Shown piece by piece: positions 1-9,549 of a stretch of DNA of 64,000 nucleotides (position 1 is the stretch's first letter; each line of letters opens with the position of its first letter). The DNA is from Schistocerca nitens. Taxonomy: Eukaryota > Arthropoda > Insecta > Orthoptera > Acrididae. Both the position numbers and the translations under genes were made by a program. A model generated the notes under the pieces. The model was not told the DNA's origin. It ran no database searches and saw only the letters and a list, made by a program, of their open reading frames with translations. The DNA lies in contig NC_064621.1 in NCBI RefSeq assembly GCF_023898315.1, forward strand, positions 127,036,521 through 127,100,520. The letters run 5' to 3'.

Positions 1-287
1 AAGAGTGAATATTAAACGAAGACAGTATTAGACATCACTGTTACCTAATACTTGACTGTGTTTGGAAATGGTTGTCTATAAGTCAGGTATGGAAGAAGGC
101 TTTAGAAAACGAGCAAAAATATGTTAAATATTGGGACTGAAAGTGCGGAAAGACGGAATTGTTAGCAAGCGAGGAGCTGAGAGTGGTAAGATGCCAGGCC
201 ACGAAAAAACGTAACATGTCATTCGGAAAAAAGATTTATTTAACAACTACCTGAGAACCCGGCATTGCCCAGGCATGTATTTATTCC

Positions 288-675
288 AGTCTTCTATAAT
301 TCCATCTCGTCCTTCCCCCTCTCTGCCCATCTTCTTCATCCCCTCTCTGTCAATGTCTAAAACCTTTGTCTCTGTTCATGTCTTCCATCCACCACTCTGT
401 GTCGATTTCATCCTGCCCTACTCTCTGTCCGCCTCTTCCTCCCCCTCTCTCTGTCAATCTGCTCCCCTTCCTTGTGTCCACTGCTCCTTCCTCTTCTGTC
501 CACCTCCTCGTTCCCCCCTCTAATTCCATCTCTTCCACCCCCTCTGTCTGTCTATCTACTCCTCTCTCTTTCCCCCTCCTTGTCTCTCTGTCGGTCTCCA
601 TCTTTCCCTATCTGTGCCGATCTCCTCCTTTCCTCCTTGCTGTTTGTCCACCTTTTCCCCCTTCTTCTCCTCTCT
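288..675. repeat. Pyrimidine-rich low-complexity tract
   Basis: About 390 bases of almost pure C/T on the plus strand, with irregular units such as CTCTGTC, CCTCTTCC and CCCCCTCT. It opens frames on both strands that are compositional artefacts. It could form purine/pyrimidine triplex structure. No coding content is supported. Confidence 0.8.
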
Positions 676-931
676 ACGTTATCACGCTCAACCAGATAAG
701 ATTCTTTCCATATCATAACCAATGTCTGTACCAAATTTGACTGAAATCATTCCATTGATTGAAGATGAGCTTATTACCCTTGGTTTTGCCTCTGTACGCA
801 CATGTCAATCATATCACACGTATAGTTAACTTATTTTACACGTATTTCTACACATAATTCAATTGTATCTCTACAATGTAGACCAGCAGTTTGATTTTCA
901 CGCAACTCAATTTTAATGATGGCATATCTAG

Positions 932-1169
932 TGCAATAATATATTTATCTAGATACATACAGCAGCATATATGAATACTGTTTGCAAAATGTGTTGCATA
1001 CAGAATTAGTAAAGTCGTCGTAAACAATGCTGCATTTTTTCACGCTATCTGTATTTGACACCATATATAGTGTAATATGTGCCTTCAATAATATATTTTT
1101 GTAGGTACATTCTGTGGCAGTTGTGAATACTGTCTGCGAAATGTGTGGGGAATAGAGTTAGTAGTAAAG
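932..1169 (+). repeat. Diverged direct repeat, two units of about 85 bp
   Basis: The stretch at 932-1014 is echoed at 1084-1169. Both contain CAATAATATATTT, then AATACTGT.TGC.AAATGTGT, then a segment ending AGTAAAG. The offset is about 152 bp, so this is either a two-copy tandem repeat with a spacer or internal structure of an unrecognised element. A second echo lies outside it: TGTACCAAATTTG occurs at about 727 and again at about 1473. The rest of 781-1530 shows nothing recognisable. Confidence 0.5.
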
Positions 1170-1532
1170 AAATAATAAATGAAAACATGCTACTATGTGT
1201 GACGGTAGTACTACATGAACAGAGAAATTGTATGAAGCAATAAACTTTTTGTCTTTCTTCATTTCGAAGCTCAGCGAGAAAAAGTTTCGTTGAGGTTTGA
1301 AATTATGTGCAAAGTTTGTTGCAGGTCTCGAGGTACTTTAATTCTCAAACAGTGGATGACCAAAGTAAGAGTATAAGCACATTGTGGGACACACTGCTAT
1401 GTCACTCCCATCCCTTTGACAGATGGGTGGTTCTTAACCCCACAGCGATAATTTCCAGCTAATAAGTGATATATGTACCAAATTTGGTTTAAATCGATGC
1501 ATTGGTTTAAGAGGAGTAATGGAACATACATA

Positions 1533-3080
1533 CAGGGTGTTTCAAAAATGACCGGTATACTTCAAACGGCAATAAAAACTAAACGAGCAGCGATAGAAAT
1601 ACACCGTTTGTTGCAATATGCTTGGGACAACAGTACATTTTCAGGCGGACAAACTTTCGAAATTACAGTAGTTACAATTTTCAACAACAGATGGCGCTGC
1701 AAGTGATGTGAAAGATATAGAAGATAACGCAGTCTGTGGGTGCGCCATTCTGTACGTCGTCTTTCTGCTGTAAGCGTGTGCTGTTCACAACGTGCAAGTG
1801 TGCTGTAGACAACATGGTTTAATCCTTAGAACAGAGGATTTTTCTGGTGTTGGGATTCCACCGCCTAGAACACAGTGTTGTTGCAACAAGACGAAGTTTT
1901 CAACGGAGGTTTAATGTAACCAAAGGACCGAAAAGCGATACAATAAAGGATCTGTTTGAAAAATTTCAACGGACCGGGAACGTGACGGATGAACGTGCTG
2001 GAAAGGTAGGGCGACCGCGTACGGCAACCACAGAGGGCAACGCGCAGCTAGTGCAGCAGGTGATCCAACAGCGGCCTCGGGTTTCCGTTCGCCGTGTTGC
2101 AGCTGCCGTCCAAATGATGCCAACGTCCACGTATCGTCTCATGCGCCAGAGCTTACACCTCTATCCATACAAAATTCAAACGCGGCAACCCCTCAGCGCC
2201 GCTACCATTGCTGCACGAGAGACATTCACTAACGATAGAGTGCACAGGATTGATGACGGCGATATGCATGTGTGCAGCATTTGGTTTACTGACGAAGCTT
2301 ATTTTTACCTGGACGGCTTCGTCAATAAACAGAACTGGCGCATATGGGGAACCGAAAAGCCCCATGTTGCAGTCCCATCGTCCCTGCATCCTCAAAAAGT
2401 ACTGGTCTGGGCCGCCATGTCTTCCAAAGGAATCATTGGCCCATTTTTCAGATCCGAAACGATTACTGCATCACGCTATCTGGACATTCTTCGTGAATTT
2501 GTGGCGGTACAAACTGCCTTGGACGACACTGCGAACACCTCGTGGTTTATGCAAGATGGTGCCCGGCCACATCGCACGGCCGACGTCTTTAATTTCCTGA
2601 ATGAATATTTCGATGATCGTGTGATTGCTTTGGGCTATCCGAAACATACAGGAGACGGCGTGGAGTGGCCTACCTATTCGCCAGACATGAACCCCTGTGA
2701 CTTCTTTCTGTGGGGACACTTGAAAGACCAGGTGTACCGCCAGAATCCAGAAACAATTGAACAGCTGAAGCAGTACATCTCATCTGCATGTGAAGCCATT
2801 CCGCCAGACACGTTGTCAAAGGTTTCGGGTAATTTCTTTCAGAGACTATGCCATATTATTGCTACGCATGGTGGATATGTGGAAAATATCGTACTATAGA
2901 GTATCCCAGACCGCAGCGCCATCTGTTGTTGAAAATTGTAACTACTGTAATTTCGAAAGTTTGTCTGCCTGAAAATGTACTGTTGTCCCAAGCATATTGC
3001 AACAAACGGTGTATTTCTATCGCTGCTAGTTTAGTTTTTATTGCCGTTTCAAATATACCGGTCATTTTTGAAACACCCTG
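1533..3080 (+). mobile_element. Mariner-like DNA transposon with 168-bp terminal inverted repeats
   Basis: The ends read CAGGGTGTTTCAAAAATGAC and its reverse complement, each flanked by TA (1531-1532 and 3081-3082), the target duplication of the IS630-Tc1-mariner superfamily. The inverted repeats run 1533-1700 and 2913-3080, are equal in length, and show about four mismatches by eye. This is far longer than the roughly 28-bp repeats of classical mariners. One transposase frame fills the interior. The high arm identity suggests a fairly recent insertion. Confidence 0.93.
1814..2899 (+). pseudogene. Mariner-superfamily transposase, DD47D spacing, stop at codon 3
   Basis: DDE transposase that would bind the 168-bp inverted repeats and cut and paste at TA. 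The only upstream in-frame ATG is at 1814; its third codon is TAA (1820-1822), after which the frame is open to the stop at 2897-2899. Counting from that ATG, an N-terminal helix-turn-helix region covers about residues 10-120, followed by a DDE_3-type catalytic core. Acidic residues are D160 (motif FTDEA), D248 (motif MQDGARPH) and D296 (motif NPCD). There are 47 residues between the second and third, against 34 in classical mariner and Tc1. An insertion around residues 276-286 (GYPKHTGDGVEW) accounts for the extra length. The frame ends GGYVENIVL, the usual C-terminal style of this superfamily. Unless translation starts downstream at a non-ATG codon, this copy cannot make the full enzyme. Family assignment is strong; the exact subfamily is not known to me. 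Confidence 0.88.
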
Positions 3081-3082
3081 TA

Positions 3083-3846
3083 CTTACATACAATATTCAG
3101 ATCAATTTTTATGTTATGTATGGATTTGTGCAAACTGTTATGTGAGTTGTGGTCGGCTCGCGCTGATGCCGTTTTTCTTTTGGGCATTTTGTCAACATCG
3201 AGTGGCGCCTTATTGCTCCCTCAGTCACTATCTGAAAGAGTTGCTCACTTGCCTCCATCAGTGGCAGCAGCAGCGTTTATCGATACTAGTACTGATATAC
3301 CTTCTGTGGTGTGGCCACTGTATTTCCGTTTCGTGGGGTGTGTGAGGGAGTTGGTCAGTTGCGACGGAGCAGCGAGGAAGACTCCATGGCGTGAGGTCAG
3401 GCAGTGACCGCTGGTGGCGTGCACGCATGGTCAGAGTTATGTGGCACTAGGTGCGAGAGCTGCAAAGTTCGTCGCCCACCGAACGTGCATATTGGAGTTA
3501 TCAGTGAACCTGTTATGAAATCTAAACTACTGTGACATCTCTTTGTTGATTGCTGGGCTGTTCCCGCAAGCAGCAACGTGATGGTGTGCTGGAGTCAGCA
3601 ACGTTTTGCAGCCGTCTCCCTGTATGATGCTTAACTTTTGAAATGATTCTAATTTATTAGTGAAGTGCAACAGCGATATCTTCTGCCTTGTGGACATCAA
3701 CGTTCCGGTTACCTGCCCTGGTCGTTAGAATAGTTCTCCTCGCCATGTTGATGCTGCCCGCCACGGCATGTAGTTTGACAGCTTGATGTTGTTCTCCATT
3801 TTTCTTTGAGTGGTTATTGTGATTTTAATGTGTTTAGACTCCAGTT
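3083..3846. other. No recognisable gene; possible old retroelement flank
   Basis: Mixed-composition DNA without a credible frame. Similar unassigned sequence resumes after the SINE at 5178, so 3083-3846 and 5178 onward were probably continuous before the SINE inserted. Confidence 0.4.
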
Positions 3847-5177
3847 GCCGGCCGGGGTGGCCGAACGGTTCTAGGTTCTTCAGTCTGGAACCACGCGACC
3901 TCTACAGTCGTAGGTTCGAATCCTGCCTTGGGCATGCATGTGTGTGATGTTCTTAGGTTAGTTAGGTTTAAGTAGTTCTAAGTTCTAGGGGACTGATGAC
4001 CTTAGATGTTAAGTCCCATAGTGCTCACAAGGGAACCTCCCCATCGCACCCCCCTCAGATTTAGTTATAAATTGGCACAGTGGATAGACCTTGAAAAACT
4101 GAACACACATCACGCGAGAAAACAGGAAGAAGTTGTGTGGAACTATGAAAAAATAAGCAAAATATACAAACTGAGTAGTCCATGCGCAAGATAGGCAACA
4201 TCAAGGACACTATGAGCTGCGCAGCGCCGTGGTCCGGTGGTTACAGTGAGCAGCTTCCCTCGAGAGAAAATTTTTACTCTTTATTTTCGCAAGGTTACGA
4301 TCTGTCCATTCGTTCATTGACGTCTCTGTTCACTGTAATAAGTTTAGTGTCTGTGTTTTGCGACCGCACCGCAAAACCGTGTGATCAGTAGTCGAATGGA
4401 CGTGCCTCTCCAATAGGAACCGAAAACATTTGATCGCAAGGTCATAGGTCAACCGATTCCTCGACAGGAAAACACATCTGATATATTCTATACGACACTG
4501 GTGACGGCATGTGCGTCACATGACAGGAATATGTTGTCGACCCACCTAACTTGCACACTTGGCGAATGGGTAAAAAGATTCTTCTACCTTGCCCGATTTA
4601 GGTTTTCTTGTGGATGTGATAATCACTCCCAAAAAAGTGATGAAAACATAAGAGTTTGTCACATAAACTGCAACAAATGAATACAACAGTTTCACAGTCG
4701 CACAGTTTTCCCTGTGCTCTGTCAAAACATATGTTTTTTACGTTTTCAAATGTTTACGTGTGTGGATTGTCAAATCCTGCATATGTCCAAGCAAACCTGA
4801 ACATGTCCTGGAATTTTGGAGAGCGAAGTTGATTATGTGTGAGTGCCTGAACTTTGATAATTATCTGAAAATAAAAAATTAAACTTTTCATTCGAGAGAA
4901 GACTTGAACCAAGGACCTCTCATTCCGCAGCTGCTCACGCTAACCACGGGACCACGGCGCTCGTAAGTTCACACTCTCCTTGATGTTGCCTACGTTGCGC
5001 ATGGACTACTCAGTTTGTATATTTTGCTTATTTTTTTCATAGTTCCGCACAACTTCTTCCTGTTTTCTCGCTTGATGTGTGTTCAGTTTTTCAAGGCCTA
5101 TCTCTGTGCCAACTTATAACTAAATCTGAGGGGGCTGCGATGGGCAGGTTCCCTTGTCAGAGCCATCTGAACCATTT
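3847..5177 (+). mobile_element. tRNA-derived SINE (family A), split by a foldback element
   Basis: The head GCCGGGGTGGCCGAACGG looks like a tRNA 5' half with a Pol III A box, followed by a B box (GGTTCGAATCC) near 3921. The shared tail TTAGGTTAGTTAGGTTTAAG and GTTAAGTCCCATAGTGCTC follows. The body is 3847-4027, and the last 18 bases resume at 5160 after an inserted element. Flanks TTTAGACTCCA and TTTAGACACCA are a plausible target duplication with one mismatch. It is non-coding and would rely on LINE enzymes for mobility. Confidence 0.85.
4028..5156. mobile_element. Foldback element copy 1 (ends CAAGGGAACC / GGTTCCCTTG)
   Basis: The two ends are inverted repeats of roughly 200-270 bp, starting CAAGGGAACCTCCCCATCGC. 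The element sits inside the family-A SINE tail, flanked by TCA on both sides (4025-4027 and 5157-5159), a 3-bp target duplication that restores the SINE when removed. Each arm carries a tRNA-like stretch; the right arm holds the reverse complement of a B box (TTGAACCAAGG) near 4905, while the left arm has lost that part. The interior is unique and non-coding. A 3-bp duplication fits PIF/Harbinger- or CACTA-type non-autonomous elements, but no transposase is present to decide. Confidence 0.82.
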
Positions 5178-5351
5178 TTAGACACCATAGTCCTGCTGCA
5201 ATCATCGCCCTTGCTGATATTTTTGGTTGTCGTGCCGTTGGTCAGATGGAAGGGAACTGATTGGGTTGTTGGTTGGTTCTTCAGCTGTCCCTAGGTCGTG
5301 CTGCTACACGATTATTTAGTGTTACGCTTGGCTGCCTACCTCACCTAAACT

Positions 5352-5498
5352 CGGCGGGGTCAGGGATTTTCTCTGCCTCGTGATGACTGGGTGTTGTGTG
5401 CTGTCCTTAGGTTAGTTAGGTTTAAGTATTTCTAAGTTCTGGGGGACTGATGACCATCGATGTTAAGTCCCATAGTGCTCAGAGCCATTTGAACCATT
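5352..5498 (+). mobile_element. SINE with family-A tail and a different head (variant B)
   Basis: It shares the tail of the family-A SINE but begins CGGCGGGGTCAGGGATTTTC and continues CTCGTGATGACTGGGTGTTG, with no tRNA-like boxes. It is flanked by CACCTAAACT (5342-5351) and CGCCTAAACT (5499-5508), a 10-bp duplication with one mismatch, so it moved as a unit. A minus-strand relative lies at 47222-47344. Confidence 0.8.
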
Positions 5499-5614
5499 CG
5501 CCTAAACTGCTAAACTGTGGTTAGAGTTTCCCCCCCAGGCCGAGCCCTTGGAACACTTCTGAGGACCACTGTTCTGTTGTTTGGGACTGAGATTTTCTTT
5601 TGCCACAAGTACTG

Positions 5615-6345
5615 TGCAAGGCCTTTAGCCGTGTATTAAGTTTGTCTGTTCTATGTTCAGTATATGGCCTTCAGACGAATCTTACATGAAGTATTTTAAG
5701 ATTAATCCTTCAGCCGTGTTTTATTTAAAATTTTTGTTTCCTTTGTGTTTAGGCCTTCAGTCGTGTTTGTTTTAAAATCTGTGGCTTTCAGCCCTAATGT
5801 GTAAGTTCCGGTCTGTCTGTAAGGTTTCTCTTTAATTATCTTGAATTCTTAAAATGGCCTTCAGCTGTACTGTTGTGAATGCTTATCTGAAGGTTTGTGT
5901 TTAATTATTTTGAATAATTGTCTGGGCCTTCAGCTGTCAAGATATTTCAAGTTTCCTTAACATGGTTTTGTGTTGAACTGTGTAAATGCTTGTCTTTAAA
6001 GGTTGCCTTTTATTATGTTGAAAAATTACTGGGCTTTCAGCCGAGGAATTAATTTAAATTTTCCTTAATATGGCTTTTAGCTCAGATTTGTAAATGCTTG
6101 CCTTTTAAGGAATATCCTTTGCTGATCTGAAATATTATTTGTGCCTTTAGCCGAGAAGATATTTTAATTTAACTTCAGTGAGGCCTTCAGCCGTTTGTCT
6201 AATTCACGGTGCCTTCAAAGGAATTATTTAAGGATATTTTAATTTTACTTATAGTAAGGCGTTCAGCTGCTTCTCTAAATCCCTGTGTTTTAAAAAGGAA
6301 TTATTTAAACTTTATTATTGATAAGTTAGTTGGGCCCTGAGCTGT
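5615..6345 (+). repeat. Degenerate array of the motif GGCCTTCAGCYG
   Basis: About fourteen variants of GGCCTTCAGCCG recur every 30-100 bp: near 5618, 5665, 5704, 5750, 5782, 5855, 5922, 6028, 6070, 6148, 6180, 6210, 6257 and 6333. Between them are T-rich spacers that themselves share words such as TTAATTATTTTGAA and GTAAATGCTTG. It is not a simple microsatellite and has no frame. It may be an LTR or UTR of an unrecognised retroelement. Confidence 0.6.
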
Positions 6346-6725
6346 GAATTGATCCTTTTTGTTTTAAAGAGAAAACTGTGCATTGGTTTTCGAGAAGTAA
6401 AGTTGTGTCTTCTTGTGTTAGTAACAGTAACTGATCTTGGTCCCTTTCCACCATCTGATCCGCTCTGTCCTGCGATACCAGATTTTTATTTTTATTTTCA
6501 AACATGTGAAATCTGACAAGCTCAATGAATGTAATTATAATCACACAACAGATTTGATGTTGAAAATTAGATAAATATTAATTTAAAATTTCAAATCGTG
6601 ACCTCACATAAATCTTCACGTCACGCAGGTGGTTTTGTTTAAAAATAAAGTTTTTTGAGCACAGTACGTATTCAGGTACAAGTCGTACAGACAGAAAAAC
6701 ACATTAAGCAGCAAACCTTCCATAA
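6346..6725. other. No recognisable feature
   Basis: AT-rich DNA following the GGCCTTCAGC array. The short frames here have no recognisable domain. Confidence 0.4.
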
Positions 6726-6727
6726 TA

Positions 6728-8149
6728 CACTCCTGGAAATTGAAATAAGAACACCGTGAATTCATTGTCCCAGGAAGGGGAAACTTTATTGACACATTCC
6801 TGGGGTCAGATACATCACATGATCACACTGACAGAACCACAGGCACATAGACACAGGCAACAGAGCATGCACAATGTCGGCACTAGTACAGTGTATATCC
6901 ACCTTTCGCAGCAATGCAGGCTGCTATTCTCCCATGGAGACGATCGTAGAGATGCTGGATGTAGTCCTGTGGAACGGCTTGCCATGCCATTTCCACCTGG
7001 CGCCTCAGTTGGACCAGCGTTCGTGCTGGACGTGCAGACCGCGTGAGACGACGCTTCATCCAGTCCCAAACATGCTCAATGGGGGACAGATCCGGAGATC
7101 TTGCTGGCCATGGTAGTTGACTTACACCTTCTAGAGCACGTTGGGTGGCACGGGATACATGCGGACGTGCATTGTCCTGTTGGAACAGCAAGTTCCCTTG
7201 CCGGTCTAGGAATGGTAGAACGATGGGTTCGATGACGGTTTGGATGTACCGTGCACTATTCATTGTCCCCTCGACGATCACCAGTGGTGTACGGCCAGTG
7301 TAGGAGATCGCTCCCCACACCATGATGCCGGGTGTTGGCCCTGTGTGACTCGGTCGTATGCAGTCCTGATTGTGGCGCTCACCTGCACGGCGCCAAACAC
7401 GCATACGACCACCATTGGCACCAAGGCAGAAGCGACTCACATCGCTGAAGACGACACGTCTCCATTCGTCCCTCCATTCACGCCTGTCGCGACACCACTG
7501 GAGGCGGGCTGCACGATGTTGGGGCGTGAGCGGAAGACGGCCTAACGGTGTGCGGGACCGTAGCCCAGCTTCATGGAGACGGTTGCGAATGGTCCTCGCC
7601 GATACCCCAGGAGCAACAGTGTCCCTAATTTGCTGGGAAGTGGCGGTGCGGTCCCCTAGGGCACTGCGTAGGATCCTACGGTCTTGGCGTGCATCCGTGC
7701 GTCGCTGCGGTCCGGTCCCAGGTCGACGGGCACGTGCACCTTCCGCCGACCACTGGCGACAACACCGATGTACTGTGGAGACCTCACGCCCCACGTGTTG
7801 AGCAATTCGGCGGTACGTCCACCCGGCCTCCCGCATGCCCACTATACGCCCTCGCTCAAAGTCCGTCAACTGCACATACGGTTCACGTCCACGCTGTCGC
7901 GGCATGCTACCAGTGTTAAAGACTGCGATGGAGCTCCGTATGCCACGGCAAACCGGCTGACACTGACGGCGGCGGTGCACAAATGCTGCGCAGCTAGCGC
8001 CATTCGACGGCCAACACCGCGGTTCCTGGTGTGTCCGCTGTGCCGTGCGTGTGATCATTGCTTGTACAGCCCTCTCGCAGTGTCCGGAGCAAGTATGGTG
8101 GGTCTGACACACCGGTGTCAATGTGTTCTTTTTTCCATTTCCAGGAGTG
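6728..8149 (-). mobile_element. Tc1-like transposon, DD32E family, copy 1 (1422 bp)
   Basis: Ends read CACTCCTGGAAATTGAAATA on the left and, inverted on the right, CACTCCTGGAAATGGAAAAA. Inverted repeats are about 28 bp, with TA on both sides (6726-6727 and 8150-8151). A second copy of exactly the same length lies at 43095-44516 on the other strand, and a 5' fragment at 60479-60630. The transposase frame is uninterrupted. Confidence 0.95.
6883..7905 (-). CDS. Tc1-like transposase, 340 aa, uninterrupted, DD32E
   Basis: Cut-and-paste DDE transposase. I chose the ATG at 7905 (MPRQRGREPY) because it gives the usual length of about 340 residues and matches the start of the related proteins in this window; the open frame extends further upstream into the 5' UTR. 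Two helix-turn-helix units cover about residues 12-115, with an R/G-rich linker around residues 60-70. Catalytic residues are D155 (FSDVSRF), D244 (FQQDNARPH) and E277 (SPDLSPIE). Only 32 residues separate D244 and E277, two fewer than Tc1. The residue after D155 is V, where copy 2 at 43 kb has E. No stop or frameshift is visible, so this copy could be expressible if transcribed. Confidence 0.9.
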   Translation of the reverse strand: MPRQRGREPYVQLTDFERGRIVGMREAGWTYRRIAQHVGREVSTVHRCCRQWSAEGARARRPGTGPQRRTDARQDRRILRSALGDRTATSQQIRDTVAPGVSARTIRNRLHEAGLRSRTPLGRLPLTPQHRAARLQWCRDRREWRDEWRRVVFSDVSRFCLGANGGRMRVWRRAGERHNQDCIRPSHTGPTPGIMVWGAISYTGRTPLVIVEGTMNSARYIQTVIEPIVLPFLDRQGNLLFQQDNARPHVSRATQRALEGVSQLPWPARSPDLSPIEHVWDWMKRRLTRSARPARTLVQLRRQVEMAWQAVPQDYIQHLYDRLHGRIAACIAAKGGYTLY

Positions 8150-8151
8150 TA

Positions 8152-9547
8152 ATAAGTCCAGCATCAATAAATGTTTGGGTAACTCATCAGCTAACACCTG
8201 TAAACACACCAGATCTCAACAGGCAATGAGTATCGTTAAAAACCACGTAAAAATTTAAAACTCTACGTACATAACAGGACGACTATTTGAACATAAACTG
8301 GTAGCGGTTGCCTCCTTAATGAACCCAAGATTGGGAGCAAATAGCCAAACGTGCAATTGGGTAGCACAAAAAAATTTGCTAAGAGAGGACTCACCAAAGT
8401 GCTTATTTGAGTTGTAAGTATTTATAACTCGGGCTCATTCAATAAAATAATGTATAAATAAAATTTAAATAACAATTCCGAGAGGACTGAAAATAAAATA
8501 GCTGATAGTAAAACTGAACTTACACAAATCCTGAGTAATAAATACATGTAACCATCACAAGTGCTAACCACTAATTACCATAGGGCGAAATGTAGTAGAC
8601 AGCAACTGGAAAACCCACCGTTAATAATTGTGGCATAAACAATTTTAGTAATGTAAGTTTGCCAAGTTGGACCTGTAAACTCTTTAAATACAATTTAAAC
8701 CAGTACAACACGCATGATTTAAAGAGCCCCGCAGCATGGCAGATAGCACCAAGAAACTGTTCGTACAGTCTACACACTTAGGTTCTCACCAAATAAATCC
8801 AGCAGTCACCGGTGACTACAATCACTTTGCCCGTGAATTCTGTAGCCACAAGTGGCAGACCAAGTTCCAAAGCCATTTTCCACCAAATCCGAGCGATCTG
8901 CTTCTCTGGCATGTAAGTTGGCAGACCAGAGAATTACACACCCTCTTAAAGTCATATACAACTCCGGCAAATGCTGATAGCGTGCACGTGCCACATGATT
9001 GATAGTACTTCTCCTGGGACGATCATTCTGCAGTTGCCGATGCTAAACGTCTGAGAGCCAGCTCACGCTCACCACCGTTAAAGTCGGCGCGGCGGAGAGC
9101 GCGCATGCCCCTAGCGGGGTGCGAAGGAGGCCGTTGCTAAGAGATTGTATCCTGCTTTCAAGTTCACAACGATGCACTGCACCGACCAAAAGACGAGTGT
9201 AAAAAATTATGAACGAAAGAACGACCTACGATCAAAAATTAAATCATTATTCCGGCATTGTAAGATCTCCTGGCATATTTTCTTGCTGTTACTACCAGAC
9301 ACATAATTCGTTCAAACTTAAGTCTCGTCGAATGACCACCCTATCAGAATAACAAATTCCTGCCGCCCCACGCATGAATTCTGATTACATTTACATGTTT
9401 TGTGAATGGCTACAACGGTCGCCCAATCTCAGTGGTCCGTCTGACGGCTTCCAGCGGCTATAAAATTTTAATTTTCGATATTTGATTTAATTATTGACCG
9501 AATGTAAAAATTTAAAATGTTGTCACAACCTACGTAATAAAAGATTT
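8152..9547. other. No recognisable gene
   Basis: The sequence continues the DNA that the Tc1 copy interrupted. A somewhat GC-rich patch lies at about 9060-9140. Short frames show no domain I recognise. Confidence 0.4.
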
Positions 9548-9549
9548 TA

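Noticed and set aside
275..740. Several overlapping Ser/Pro/Leu-rich frames
   Set aside because: Generated by the pyrimidine tract; no start context or domain.
7240..8229. Plus-strand frames of 76-181 residues
   Set aside because: Antisense of the Tc1 transposase at 6883-7905 and its 5' UTR. The same peptides recur antisense to the copy at 43 kb.
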